Origin: Cryptomeria japonica
Taxonomy: Eukaryota; Streptophyta; Pinopsida; Cupressales; Cupressaceae
DNA: 64,000 nucleotides
Direction: 5' to 3'
Assembly (NCBI RefSeq): GCF_030272615.1
Contig: NC_081407.1
Location: forward strand, 434,840,730-434,904,729
In this document: positions 47,208 through 60,104 of the stretch, one piece after another
How positions within the stretch are numbered: the first letter of the stretch is position 1
Layout: each line of letters opens with the position of its first letter
Notes under the pieces: generated by a model
Told to the model about the DNA's origin: nothing
The model's database searches: none
What the model saw: only the letters and a program-made list of their open reading frames with translations
Program-made: the position numbers and the translations under genes

Positions 47208-49714
47208 TATTAGACACGATGCACCACTGAGAGGGGTGTGAATCAGTAGTTTTCAATCTTTTCCCTTTAACTATCCTATGTGTATATACTGGTTATCAGG
47301 TCCAACTCAATGCAGAGTTATCGATTAGTGGGGAGAATAATCACAAATGTATTCACACGTAAAGGGACATCACATAATACTAGCATATACAAGGAAAACC
47401 CAAGATGGGAAAAACCTTGGTGAGAAATGCTGCTGGAGACTATCACTCCAATCCAGCCTCACAATGAATCTCTGATTACACTGTCTAGGGCACCAACCCA
47501 AGGGGCACCAACCTAAGGAGCTACAACCTCTGCACTGAGCTACAACTCAGTGAATACAAAAAATAATCATTTACAAATTAATAACCTTGTTACAAATACA
47601 TTTTGCAACACTTCTGCAAATATCTCTATAGGATCTCTTATCCAGTTCAGTGCTAGTTCTCTACCTCGCCGTCTCATTGTTGCAACCTTATCTCTTGCTA
47701 CAACCTTATCGGTTCAACTTGCTCTCCTTCTCTATTGGTTCTCTCTCTGTCAGTTCTCTCTACTGGTTGCCTCTTCTCTCAACTGCTTTGCTGCTCTCCA
47801 CCATCGGTCTTGATAACTCAGTTAGATATCTACCATCTGATACCTACTGGTCCTCATCTTCCCTTCTCTGCAATCTGCTATGGCTCTTCTCTTCCATTTG
47901 GTCACCATCAATTTCCTCCTCTGTCAGACTCAATGTCCAACTATCAGTTGCCTCCCTCTTATCGGTTGAACTCTTCAACCTAATTCTCTCTCACACTTAG
48001 TCTCTCCTCTAACTTTGATGAACATTTGACTGATTTTCTCTCTTTTGTAGCAGCAACACTCTCTCCTTCAACAACATTATCCATCGATTTTGGCTTGCCT
48101 ATTTATCAACTTTTTTTCCCGCTAAAAGACAATTCAAACTTTAGGAGGTTAGGGTTTCTTTCGTTGATCATGAGGCACATAAAATCCAATCAGATCTCAT
48201 TCGATCTGAGCTCCAAGAAAACTATCTACACATCACTGCTATTAACATGCCTTTCAATACATGTTTGCTAAACTTAGCAAACATGACCTTGTATGTCATT
48301 CGAAATCTATCAAATGCCATAAATATCTCAGCTATTTCCTTTGACAAGCGAGCACAAAGATCGGATCGTCCTTCCTTGATACACTCACCAAACTGCTCTT
48401 TCAATCTGTTTCGATCTACAAGATCAGTCCTTTCTGGATTTTTGTTGTTCTATTCGTCTCGAGTTGCAATCCTCAAATTTTCTTCCTCGAGCCTCATAGT
48501 CAGCATTTAATGTCGACCAACCACTAGGTTCCTCATCAACATGACACTTCATGGACCTTTGCGATCTTGCCACTTCAACTCCACGTGGCATGCTTTGTCA
48601 GTATTCACTTCAACAAAGATCTCGGTGTTGGTTCAGACAAGATCACCGACCAAACACTCAATCGGTCCTTCTTTTCTGCCAGTTCACTAACCTTGTCGGT
48701 ATCTCACACTTTACCAATTAACCATCATGTCTGCACTTTGCTGATCTGCCGGTGGAACACCTTAACTGGTCGCTAGACATGCCTATACATAGCACGCTCA
48801 TTCTCATCATGTAGGAGCACATCACTTAGCCTCTTTCCTCTCTTACTGGTTCTCATACTTATTGGTGGGCACCTTGATGACACCATGTCATCAACCTTCA
48901 ACTATTTCCATCTAAGGAATTTGCATGCCGGTTGCACTCTCTATCTGCAGCTGCTCTACTTTGCCTTCTTCATCATTAGACCAGACACTATCTCAGCCGG
49001 TTTGTCAAGGTGACAAACCCATCAATTCTCTAATCTTCCTTTTCTATCCTAGTGGTATAACATGCCTTCTATGTCAGTCTAGTGCATATCCCTGATTTCA
49101 TGCAATTGAGGCATCCCTTTGATTCACCAGTAGATCCGTTGTGATCCTTCAAACACCTGCCTTTACCTCTTCTTCCTTATCTCATAGAACTAAGATGCAT
49201 ACTTTGCATAATAGGAGATAAGCTCCACTTACTGGTGGGAGTGAGTCCTTGTCATATGCATCCTGCAACACACTCATGATCTGATGTGGATACATTCACT
49301 ATCAGTCATCTCTTCACATGGTGATTGCATCTCTATCTGGTGGGAGTCCCACTGTTCTGCATCCACACAACATACCGGTGACCAGTACATCCTTCTTATA
49401 CACTTGTCATAATCTTTCCGGGTGACAACCACTCACTTGGTTGATTTGTCTTCTCCATGTCAAAACATCACTAACCAGTTGACATCTTCTCCTTACCAGT
49501 GGCAGACTATATTAGTAACCTATACATATCATCCACACAAGTCATAAACTAGCTTGTGTACCAGTGACTCCAGTGATCATTCCTCTGAATGACATTATTT
49601 TTTTTTACCGGTGACCTATAACATTGGTTGACATCAATGACTTCATGTCCACAATACTCCCATACCGGTTGTCCTTCTATACAAGTGGACATCAATGACA
49701 ACACAATGCCAACA
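47208..49714 (-). repeat. copia D 3' LTR
   Basis: 2507 bp, plus-strand ends TATTAGACACG and AATGCCAACA. Homologous to 59719-62287; differs by a shorter CACCAACCCAAGGAG repeat near 47489-47520 and many substitutions. Open frames on the plus strand near 47550-48510 are rich in Ser/Leu and have broken counterparts in the other LTR. Confidence 0.92.
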
Positions 49715-50092
49715 ATATCCCCCTTTGGCATTGATGTCAACTCATGTAGTATCCAACATACTCCAAAATCCTTCTCCCCCTTTGACAAAAATGGCAAAGG
49801 GCATTGTGAGGGTCTCTCACTTCCTTGTTTTTACCGGTCAGAGTCATATTTTTCTCCCCTTTTTCTCTTTACCAGATGCATCTCCCCTTTCACTACCAAT
49901 TTGTACAACTTCTCAAGTTACAAATCTTGAGATGGAGGACTCAACCATCAACTGACACCAATTGCTCAGAAACAAGTGTTTATGTAAACCAAAAACACAT
50001 GCATATATAAGTCTAAAACCATTTGAAGACCCATGTGTTAGTGAACAAAAACTCATGTGTCGATCAGACTGCATCATCTCCCCTTTGATATG
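49715..50092 (-). other. copia D polypurine tract and 3' untranslated region
   Basis: The minus-strand polypurine tract AAAGGGGGATAT abuts the 3' LTR. Purine-rich words of the same type recur near 49773, 49855 and 49880. No coding sequence. ATATG at 50088-50092 is the left copy of a possible target duplication. Confidence 0.8.
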
Positions 50093-50544
50093 TGTTAGCA
50101 TCCCCTTAATTTTTCATTAAAATTTCAAGCTCAGAGATTGCCTTTGGTGTTCTTTCCTCTTTTGGTCCTATGTTTCCTTTCTTTGAAACTAAGTCATTGA
50201 ACCATTTCATAGTTCAAAGGTTCAAGGTTGAAAGTGCGCTTTAAGTAATTCTCTTCGCGGCTTTGTATTATGGTAAGGCAAGCACATTGTTGTAATTTGT
50301 ATTGACCTTTGAACCCTTGAACCTTTTTCGGTTCAAGGTTCAATTGGCTCTCTTGCATGAGTCGCGACTATGTAATTTTATTTAACGAGCAAGTGTGAAT
50401 GTGTAAGTCAGTTTTGAACTTGAACTTTGAACTATTTACAAATAGGTTCAAGGTTCAAGGTTCAAAACTTCCCTTTCTGTTTGTTAAAGGTCTTTGCTTG
50501 TTTCCGGTGTTGTTTTGAGCCGCAAGTTGAGAATTCTTTGTTCT
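50093..50544. repeat. GGTTCAAGGTTCAA-rich segment
   Basis: GGTTCAAGGTT, TTGAACC and related words recur near 50210, 50306-50346, 50416 and 50450, and again at 52196-52250 after the solo LTR. TTGAACCTTTTTCGGTTCAA near 50321 is a small perfect stem-loop. No coding sequence. Confidence 0.7.
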
Positions 50545-52181
50545 TGTGTGGGGGAAAAAGTGACACTTAGCAAACATGCCCTAATCTCACTTTCAATCAC
50601 ACACTTGTGGAATACGAAAGAGCCTAGAGGTATCACACAATTGGCTACTTCTTTTTGTGGAAGAGAGAGCCACGGGCTACCTATTAGGATTTCTATTCCT
50701 TTGTTGTAATAGAAAGATGAAATGATGCAAGTTCAATTCCTAACCCCAAAGTGCAAGTATGAACTAATAACAGGATTGCAGAATTGAACTTAAACAATGA
50801 AAAGCTGTAAACACAAGGACAAGGCAAGAATGCAAATGCGTACCTGGAGTCAAAATCTGAGTGAAAATGTTTGGGACGGGGGTGCGGGCGCCACTGTCTT
50901 GATTCTGCCCCTGAAACTGCTCTGGAAACTGTTGTTTTGCAACCTGGAAAGCTGTCAAAAATGCTAAAAACTGCTGTCTGTCAGGAGGACCAGGGCACCC
51001 AGCGCCCCTGTCCTGGCAGGACCAGGGCACCCCACGCCCCTGTCCTGGTCTTTTGCTTTGCACTTTGGTGTGAAGTTCCGTCTCAGTCTGCTTCCGTCGG
51101 ATCTACAACTTGCGTCGTCGTCCGAATCCTGAAACCTGCACTTATATCTGAAAAGGTGTGGTGGGTGGCTATATAGGGTTTTGCCTTAGTCAAACCCCCG
51201 CTTTGGTGATTTCCACCTCCACGAATAGCCAAGTTGTATTGTAAAAGTAGTGTGTGTGCAGACCTTGTGTGTGTGCAAGATCCTAAAATGCAAGTAAGCA
51301 AACTAGACAACCTAGAAAGTAAACCCTAATTGCTTGTAAATGATAATGTAAATGCTCTAAATCAAGATGCAAAGTGATCTAAAGCATGAATAAAGGATAT
51401 ATTGAAGCTTATGCAAAGACATGAAAACAACATGAAATCATACCCAACCCTCAAGGGAGGAGTACAAGCCAATCTTCAGTCGGTAATCTCCTATTGTTCT
51501 TCAATGTCTCCCAAGCCCTAAATGAATGAAATTGATGAATGCTTGATGGATGGATGTTGAATGTTATTGAAGTCTTCAAAGATCTGCTCTTTTGCTACCT
51601 AGAAGGTCCTTGAAACCAAAATTCGGATCCTTTCCAATGAAGAAAGAGAGCTCTTATATATGAAACCCTAGGTCTTAATTTCGACTTTTGGCTGACCTAG
51701 AGATTGAATATCCCGCCAATTTCTTGGGGTTAAGCTTTATTTTATGATTGGATCGCGCTCCTAAAATTTCAGGAAAAATGTCCGGGACCATGTGCACGCC
51801 AGGTGCCATGGTCCCGACAACTTTTCACCAAATTTTCAGGGCCGTCGGATATGATGATTTTAGAGTGAATCCCGAAGTTACAGCTGATTTTGAGATGTTT
51901 TGACCCCCAAAATCAAGCCCCCAAGTTCAAAATAGGACCTAATTAGGGTTTTCGATTAAATGATGTATTGGAGTAATAAAATGAAAGGGGCACACTTTAA
52001 TGAAAAGGGCCCAACTTTATGATATGGGAGATGATAAAATAGAACCTTAGACCTAATTAATTTAACTAATTAAGTGCTAAAGGGGAAATGCAATGCAAAA
52101 TGCAAAATGCGCCAAGGCGGGTGCTAAACTAGGTGTGAAATTGTACCACCCTAGCAAGTGCGTACAATTTACGAAGCTACA
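50545..52181 (-). mobile_element. solo LTR, 1637 bp
   Basis: Starts TGTGTGGGGGAAAAAG and ends ACGAAGCTACA, flanked by a perfect GTTCT duplication (50540-50544, 52182-52186). Removing it joins two stretches of the same GGTTCAAGG-rich sequence. A minus-strand TATATAAGAG near 51655 suggests minus orientation. Internally it holds two 31-bp GC-rich repeats (50986-51016, 51018-51048) and a hairpin with 10-bp arms CGGGACCATG (51783-51792 with 51807-51816). It is not the copia family; a gypsy origin is a guess. Confidence 0.7.
50986..51048. repeat. two 31-bp GC-rich direct repeats
   Basis: AGGACCAGGGCACCC...CCCTGTCCTGG occurs twice with a 32-bp period. Each copy is partly self-complementary (CCAGGG with CCCTG), so both hairpin and direct-repeat structure are present in an otherwise AT-rich area. 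Confidence 0.85.
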
Positions 52182-52751
52182 GTTCTGTCTCCTTGAATTG
52201 AACTTGAACCATTGAACTCTTCACGAGTTGGTTCAAGGTTCAAAAGGTCCATTCCAAGTTGGCTTTAAAGACTTTAATAACATTGAAGGTGGCGTGGCAA
52301 AAATGAAAATTCTTGACATCTCATAGTTTAAAATTCTAAATTTAGAAAGAAATCATGAAAGCATCAACCGTTTGTGTGCAGTTGATAGGTAATTAAGAAA
52401 GTGTCAGGTTCCTATCATATCACTATTATTTCACACGTTTGAATGAGTCATTATGAGGCATGTATAGATCTTTCTCATCTGTTTTCTCATTTGTTTTTAA
52501 AAGACATGTGAATTCTCAAAATTGTAAAAGTTGTAGCTGCTATTATTGAAGGAGCGAAAGATGTCGAAGGTAATTTCAGCTCCATTCTACCGAGATTTTC
52601 AGAGATTTCATGGTGGTTATTGGCGAGTTTTGATAATCTCCCTCTACTATGTTTTTAGCTTAGGAGGTCGATCAAAGTAGGAGAGATCTTTTGTTTTGGA
52701 ATTGATTTTTGTCATGTTTAGGAATTGTTGTTTAATGTAAAAGTGGCCTCA

Positions 52752-55700
52752 ATGAGGCCAATACTTCCAAATCTCGGTCGAACATCATGCTTGGTGAGCA
52801 TACTTCTAGAGTTGGATGACACCTCTTTGGCCCAGACCGACCTGAGAGATTTCTTAGAAAGGGCCAGAAACCCTGGAGCTGGTTCAATGATGGAGAGGAT
52901 AGTAAGAAGTGGCCTGATTGAAGCTGTCATATTTCAAACCGCTGCTCCTTGTCCAGATTTGGTAATAGCGTGCGTAAACAAATATGACACTGATAACAGG
53001 TGCATTAGAACCAGTAGTGGTGAGTTGTTGGTGGAGATTGATAGAGAGATAGTAATGGCTATAATGGGGATCCCGCATAAGGAGCCATATGAGGAATGGT
53101 CAATTGGGACCTCATATGCATTTTTCTCTAAGAAGAAAAACACATATAGAAGCGTTATTGCAAGGAATTGGCTTCTCAAGGTTCAAAAGGGTGGGTCTCA
53201 GTTACCAAAGCCCCTTACCAGAGAACACTTCATTACAGACGTACGAGATATTGTTATATTGTTGAACAAACTCAAGGGGAACTCACACTCCTTTTATTGG
53301 GAGGATTGTATGTATTTCTATATCCAGGTGTTATTAGTAGGTGAAAAATACCTTGACTAGGCACAAGTGATTGAAGAAAGGCTCCCTGAGGGTTTGAACA
53401 ATTTTGTGGGTATGTCTAGGTTCTACATGTCTTCATATTTGTTCTACATATTGGCTCATACTAGAGATTGACAAGGACAACATAATGAGCCTTGGGTAGA
53501 TGGCATGAAGGTCTATGACTATTACCCTTTACTGTAACAACAAAAATATGCAGAGCATTTCACCAGATGGAATGATGTCTTTGCAAGAAGGCTGGCCTTT
53601 GAATTGCAAGGCGATATTAATAAAAGATTATCGGTTGAAGCCATGGAATTGATTAGCATATATGGAATCTTTTTCATTTAGTTTCCTAGATTTACCTATC
53701 TTCAAGTTGTCGGTTTTGAGGGTGAACCATTCAAATTACCCAGATATGCCTTTGACAGCTATGTACTCATTGAAGTGAGCAGACAATTGGCTCATATTGA
53801 CAAAAAGTTAGGAACAAAGGGTAACTCCAGAGTTGTTTTTCAAATTGAACTTGGTTATTTTAGTTGTAAATCTGTATCTGATTCTTTGAATTTAGAGTTA
53901 GAATTTAAGAAAATGAATTTGCAGTCTTATGTTGCCAGGTGGAAGTTTGACAACAGGGGATATGTTGTGGAAAATCTGAATGTGGATGATCATCTTTCAT
54001 GAACCCTAGTTGGAAGACTACTAGGAAAATTGTAGTGATGAGTTGGAAGGAAGAAATAGATTATGGTCAAGGTTCACTTTACAGCAAGTGATTACCATGA
54101 AACTGCCCATTAATGTGTCTGGTGTGCAGGAAGAAATAGGGGAGGATGTCTTGGATCCCGAATTCAATGAGAAGATTCAAGGACAGTCAATTTTTGAGAT
54201 TGATTGGGACAGGAGAAAAGAAGATAACATTCAAGCCAGGACCTTCAATTTCATAAGAAGAACAAAAAAATGGCTAAGGGATCGAAAGTTCAGAAAGGAT
54301 TCAGACATGCCTCCTCATGAATTAATAGTTGGTCCATGTGCTACAACTCAGATTCCCACTTCTTCCTCTAACAAGATTGTTGATATTGCAGGTGACACAA
54401 GGCCAATTATTGAAGAGGTTCAACCCACAAGGTCAAAGAGGTCTCCACTAAAATCTTTAGCAGTCTGAGTTACTTGCTTGAGGAGCAAAAAGAAGAGTAG
54501 AGAACCAGTGGTGAACCAAATTGTTGTAGACTTGGATCCGGGTGAAGAAATTGAAGTGACAATGGATCAACAAGTATTAGATAACCCTCTATTGTAGGAT
54601 ACAAATGTAGGTAAGGAACCTGAGGAAGGGCCAAACCCAAAGAGTACTTTGACTATTATTGACTCCCCAGATGCTCAGACACCTCCACCATCTAAAGAAA
54701 CTCCCAGCACTCCTCGATGGCTAGGAGCATCAATTGGGAAGAAACATAATGTTGTCCCTATCACAATTCCCATGGAGGATATGGTGAGCAAGTACCTCAG
54801 GAAAGTATTTAAACCAAAGAAACTCAAAACACAGGCAATGGTGGAAGTGGATGAGGCAACAGTTCATTGGGTGGCTGAATTAGAAAATCCCATCTCAGGC
54901 AGATATTCAGAGAAGGCCACTAAAGATGATTTTACTATAGAGAAAATTGATTTGGGAGTTGTTTCGAGGGCGGTAGATGCTAAAAACCTAGAATCCTCCA
55001 CAAAGAGGATGATATCTAGGTCTTGGAAGGATGAGAAAGATAAAAAGGAGTTGAAACAGGTCATCACCCAAATGGCAGAGTAGATCAATGCCATACACCA
55101 TCCAAGCCCTTAGCCCCTGTCCCAATGACACTATCCTTTGACCCCAAATTACCGGTGAACCAGAAGCTGTTAGATCAAGTTTAGAGGAGCCGCATGGTAG
55201 TAGAGATATTCATTGAATGGCTCAATTTTATAGTACAATAGGGTTCAAATTACATTGCCAACCTGGTTAAAGTGTATGAAGATGCTGTAATCGTGAGTAA
55301 AGAGTTAGAGCTAGAAGTTGTTGCCTGGGAAAAGGAAAGAACCGAGTGGGTGGCAGTGTTAGAACAAATGAATGATATGCAAAAGTTTGGCGTGAAGAAG
55401 TTCCTAGCTGAGAAACCCATGGAAAATTTGGATGATAATGTGCTTTATGTGTCAAGAAAAAATATCGAGTGGAGAAATTATATCGTCAAACAATGCCATG
55501 AGTAATCTGCAAGGTTACTTAAAGGGTTGAAATATCTGATTGTCACAATGCAAAAAGATCTAAAGTGCATTGATATCCAACTCATGAAGGAAGATGCCCA
55601 GAAAATTGAAGTTGATGCAGATATGGCTAAGATCTTCAAAGAAAGAGTGCAGCTTGTAAAAGAAATGAAATCTCTGACCATCGATGACTTTTCAAAAGTG

Positions 55701-55832
55701 GCAAGGATAGAGTCGATGCTGACAGTCTGCTTTGATCACTTGGAGGAACATAAAGAAAAGGTTACACAGGTTAGCATGGACAAGGAAGTGTGGAAGCAAT
55801 GTATCCAACAGATCGGACTTCCATACTTTTAG
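52752..55832 (+). pseudogene. unrecognised long gene, decayed
   Basis: Part 1 (52752-54002) is one frame of 417 codons: LERARNPGAGSMMERIVRSG, FQTAAPCPDLVIACVNKYD, SGELLVEIDREIVMAIMGIP, NTYRSVIARNWLLKVQKG, HSFYWEDCMYFYIQVLLVG. Stops replace Trp (53358 TAG, 53469 TGA) and Gln (53535 TAA, 53679 TAG). Part 2 (54043-55083), shifted by one, is basic and Ser/Pro-rich with two internal stops. Part 3 (55272-55832), back in the first frame, is Glu/Lys-rich and probably coiled coil (VSKELELEVVAWEKE, IFKERVQLVKEMKSL). I cannot name the family; the N-terminal part vaguely resembles PMD-type plant transposon proteins, and from memory similar hypothetical proteins occur in conifers. No start-proximal promoter was identified. 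Confidence 0.65.
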
Positions 55833-56758
55833 GTTATCTTGAACTTTTTAGTAGCACAATCTGGAGTGGCATAATGTGCATGGTGCCGCAGAAAAGTAGG
55901 ACAAATCAACGATTACTTCTTCCATGATGGAGTCCTAATCGGCTAACAGATGAGCTGTCATCCTATCTGCGGATTTTGTTTATTTAGTTTCATAAAGTTC
56001 AAAGCAAACGATTTCTTTGACTCTAGGTTAGAGTTAAAAGATTTAGGGTTATTTCATAATAAACTATTGTCCTAGAGGCTATATATGTAAGAAAAGAAAG
56101 CTTTGTTAGGGTCTGAAAAACTTTGATTTGGAGGAATAGATTTTATTTTCCTTGAATTTCTCAGAACTGATATTTCTGGTGCTTGAATGAAATGCTATTT
56201 TGATGCAATCTTTAAAATCCGTGTGTTTGAAGGATTAGCAATCTTTGTTGAGATGTATTCTGATGTACGAGATATGTCATTTCATTGCCATTTCTTTCTG
56301 TGTTTGTGAATTTATTGATTTTCATTGTTTACAAGAAATTTCATTGTTGTATAAATGACACTGATCTCCCTTGTCCTGTGAGGCATGAGTGAGAATCGAT
56401 CAGTATTTACACTACTTTGAGTTTACTTTATTATGAGTTTATTGAATGAATATATGCGGAAGTAGAAGTCTGTGAGCTCTACACTTAAAAAATAAATCTT
56501 TGTAGCATTCTTTTGTGTTGATGAATGAATGTAAAAGCCTTTCGCGCTTTCTGGTGAAAAGTGTATTCGTTTCTAAATTAACTACATAAAAATTCATTGT
56601 AAATCTCATGAGGAGCTTCCCTCTAATGTAGAAGATGAACCTTAATTCGGTTCACCCAACTGTTGGTTCATTTGCTTTCCTTTCATAAAGGGTGTACACG
56701 TGTCAATTTAATAATATACATATATAAATTAGAGAAAAGAAAAATCTGTTAACCAACA
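55833..56758 (+). other. 3' flank of the long gene within insertion E
   Basis: AT-rich, no coding signal. A TATA-like CTATATATGTAAG near 56078 and an AATAAA near 56491 are visible, but no paired LTR. Confidence 0.5.
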
Positions 56759-56763
56759 ATATG

Positions 56764-58138
56764 CAGAAGTTATTCTAACCCCAAGATGCCGATAGCAAGT
56801 GTTGAAGATGACACTGATACCAATTGTATGCTTTTTGATACCAAATACATGTACTCTTGTGCAGGTAACTTTCTCTCTTAGCAAGCAACACTCCCGGTGA
56901 TCTAGTCATGATTTCAATTGAATAGGCATTGAAACATCTCACAAAACTAGATACCTCCAAAACACAAACATACCAGTACAACCATAGACACTTGCACACC
57001 CTCTGTGTCCAACAATTCTGATACACATCAGAAAACATGACTGTCAACTCCCCCCGAGACATGCATGTCAGGTCCACATTGCTGATCAGATCCAAAACTA
57101 GAGCTCCAATCAACTCCATATACCGGTTGAACTGTGCGTATGTGATCATCTGATGATATTTCAGTACTATCATATCCACCACAGCCTATGACATGATCCT
57201 GTATGTACACAATGCCATACAATGTCATCATCATGCCATGAAACAAACCGGTTAGCCCAAAAACATGTATGCCTGCATGATCAACAACTGGGCCAACATA
57301 TGTCATTCAGGTTTTCATCAACACCATCTGAGACATAAGTTCCCATTCCATTTTACTGGGGCTAATGCAATGATCTCCAACCTCATTGTCTTACATAGCC
57401 TACAAGTACCTGTTTAGCATTCACACTGACAACATCCTGCACATATCGGTTTCCTGTACCGGTCCAGTATCACTATCAGAGCACCTTCTTGTGACTCCTG
57501 ACATTTTGTGTAATAATATATTTGATTTCAATTGTTAATCTCAATCCATTGACACATGTAGTAGTGATCCAACTCTGATCTATAGGTGTGTAGCCAAGGC
57601 AACCACTACACACACTTATCTTCTTTTTTCCATCCTTCATACCGACAACATCTTGTTCTTCCAACTGTCCTTCTTCACCGAGGGGGTGAATGATCTAGTC
57701 AATATTCTACTCCCCCTGAGGTCCTGCATCTCCTTTAGGCCTTAGGAGATATCACGTGTGCATTGAATACACAATACCGGTCCATGGACTTCTTCCTCCA
57801 CACTTGCTTGGTCTCATTCTTCCTCCCATTTTCAGTCATGGAAGTAGGTCTTACCTTCTTCTGCTGATGGGTCCTTTCATTTCCGAACTCTACATCATAG
57901 TCAGACGTAGTGCTATAGAAGCACACAACATCCATCCCTACTTCATGATTGGGGAATCTCTTAATGTACCGGTTTGACCATCTTCTTTTGGTCATGTTGC
58001 TATGACTGTCAACCAAAACTAGTAGACCTCTTGACCATGCAGGACATTTCTCCTTTGGTTCAATGCAGGTCTCTATCTTCCATATGATCTGTATCCATTT
58101 ATATGTTGAGCGTAGTTTCTATACTGACCTCCATATGA
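56764..58138 (-). other. copia D internal region after gag, no pol recognised
   Basis: Reading the minus strand in all frames gives only short open segments (for example 58016-57735 with KQVWRKKSMDRYC, a phrase like copia gag-protease linkers). No DSG protease site, integrase, YVDD or RNase H motif is visible. Confidence 0.65.
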
Positions 58139-59644
58139 CTACAATTTACTCTTCCTACATTCAGACTCTCTATTGTCAATTCCATTGCAGTTATAACAAA
58201 CATTATTTGCATAACTAGGAGAGGGGATATGCATGTATTTACTCCTGGATACATTTTTCTCATATGCATGATATCTATGAGATCCTAGAATATTCCTTCT
58301 AGATCTCTTTCTACATTCTTCTTCCCTATGTCTATAACCGGTAAAGGATGGCATCTTCATTTCTCCTTCTCTTAGGATGGATCTTGGGCTTTCCATACTT
58401 TGCATTTTCTCCATCTGGTCCTTTCATCTTGCACACATGTCTTGGCATGTGGGCGATACCATTTCTTTGTCCTCTACCGGTAGGAGGTCCTCTTTGTTGT
58501 CTTCTCCCATCCTCCCTTTTCCTTTGGGATCAACATTATTCCTCCTTCTTTCAACACCAGTCTTTATTCTTGTCTGCAAGTCTTCACTAGTTGTGGTTAG
58601 GTCAACCTTCTTCCGGGGAGAATTTCTAACTGTGAAGGTTTGTCCCTTGTTTTCTCTATTTGAGGAGACACATAAAATATCATTGTGGGGGACAGTCTTG
58701 CTGGTGGAGCATTCACCAACACCACTTCCTAAACCTTCAGTGTCCTTGGCATGCCTTTTCTTTTTCAACATTTTGTCCAAGGCATAACTACTGCTATCAA
58801 ACCGGATTCTCATCTTGAGCTCATCCTGACACTTCTCAAGGTCATTTCAGAGAACCTCCATTTCTCCAAGCAGATGTTGATATTCTTTATCTTTAACTTC
58901 TAGCACAAAGGCTAGATCACTTCACTGGCACTCCTTGGTGTCTCCTTGTTGAGGCTTCAACTCTGAGATACATTTCTTAGATTCTTCAAGGCAATTCATC
59001 AACCAGTTCTGCTCCACTATAGCATCATTCTTGAATAGCTTGTATTCCTTTCCTACTCTACTGAGCTCTTCAAGTGCATTTACAAGTTTACTTTCAAGAT
59101 CAACTTCTGCTTCATCTTCTTCTTCTCCTTCACTATCACTACCAAACACATCTTGTCGGTAGGGATGATCTGCATGATCATTCTCAGATGTGTGCCTCTC
59201 ATCTTTTGATTCTTGTACCATGAAGAGGTGGGTTCCTTCTTCATCAATGTTGAGGCTGCTAGCAGATCTGCCTTCATCATCTTCATATACATGACATGTA
59301 TTTCTCATCCTATCTTCACAAGCTGGTTTTGTAGTAGTAGGCTCATTTCCATAGAGCTTCTTCAATCTATCCCATAAGGGTTTTGCAGATCGACATCTGT
59401 CCACCTGAGAGGAGACATCATTTGTTAGCCCATAGAGTATAGCCTTCATTGATGCTACATTGCACTGGTTTCTTCTTTCTGCATCTGAATCGGTGGGAGG
59501 ACTGACTTTACTAGGCCAACCATTTATGATAGGCATCCATACATCATACCCTAGAGAGGATAAGTGAACTTCCATTCTACAACTCCAAATTGAATAGCTA
59601 GACCCATTAAACACCAGAGCTGGGATTGACACTAAATAGACCAT
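58139..59644 (-). pseudogene. copia D gag
   Basis: Start chosen at ATG 59644 (MVYLVSIPALVFNGSSYSI), the usual copia gag opening; 27 bases upstream in frame lack an ATG. One frame throughout (about 502 codons) with three stops near 58923, 58850 and 58424. After SIWSCRMEVHLSSLGYDVW come KAILYGLTNDVSSQV and LWDRLKKLYGNE, then a truncated middle, an acidic stretch, a coiled-coil-like part (SKLVNALEELSRVGKEYKLF), and a degenerate CCHC knuckle CYNCNGIDNRESEC near 58170 with Asn in place of His. Gag would form the particle; alone it suits a non-autonomous element. Confidence 0.88.
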
Positions 59645-59704
59645 TGCATCCTTAAGCCAGAATCTACCCAAGATGGAGAAAGCTCATCTAACTGGGAACC
59701 TAGG

Positions 59705-59716
59705 GCTCTGATACCA
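59705..59716 (-). other. copia D primer-binding site
   Basis: TGGTATCAGAGC on the minus strand, two bases after the 5' LTR; same site as copia C. Confidence 0.92.
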
Positions 59717-59997
59717 ATTGTTAGATACAATGCACCACTGAGAGGGGGTGAATCAGTGGTTGTCAATCTTTTCTCATTAACTATCCTATGTGTGTATATC
59801 GGTTATCAAATCTAACTCAATGCAAACTTACCGGTTAGTGGGGAGACTAGTAAAAAATGCATTCACACATAAAGGTACATAACATAACACTAGCATATAA
59901 TAGGAAAACCCATGATGGGAAAAACCTAGGTGAGAAATGCTGTTGGAGACTACTGCTCCAATCTAGCCTCACAATGAATCTTTGATTACACTATTTA

Positions 59998-60104
59998 GGG
60001 CACCAACCCAAGGAGCACCAACCCAAGGAGCACCAACCCCTGATTTTAGGGGACCAACCCAAGGAGCACCAACCTCTAATTTAGGGCACCAACCCAAGGA
60101 GCTA
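59998..60104. repeat. GGGCACCAACCCAAGGAGCA short tandem repeats
   Basis: About five copies of CACCAACCCAAGGAG, two of them separated by CCCCTGATTTTAGGGGAC. The 3' LTR (47489-47520) has only about two, so the array expanded or shrank after insertion. Confidence 0.88.

Larger units (their letters stand above)
50093..56758 (+). mobile_element. candidate insertion E (TG...CA, TSD ATATG) carrying a plus-strand gene
   Basis: Bounded by TGTTAGCATCCCC at 50093 and AACCAACA ending at 56758, with ATATG on both sides (50088-50092, 56759-56763). These ends resemble an LTR element, but I find no paired LTRs, primer-binding site or pol. It holds a broken gene on the plus strand (52752-55832), opposite to copia D, and a solo LTR at 50545-52181. 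Boundaries rest on one 5-bp match and could be coincidental; the alternative is that this is part of copia D or a much-decayed element. Confidence 0.45.

Noticed and set aside
47550..48510. Plus-strand Ser/Leu-rich open frames in the copia D LTR
   Set aside because: The matching segment in the other LTR is broken at several places, and composition follows CT-rich DNA; kept only as LTR sequence.
50764..51176. Overlapping open frames on both strands around 50.8-51.2 kb
   Set aside because: They arise from the GC-rich repeats inside the solo LTR; no family resemblance.
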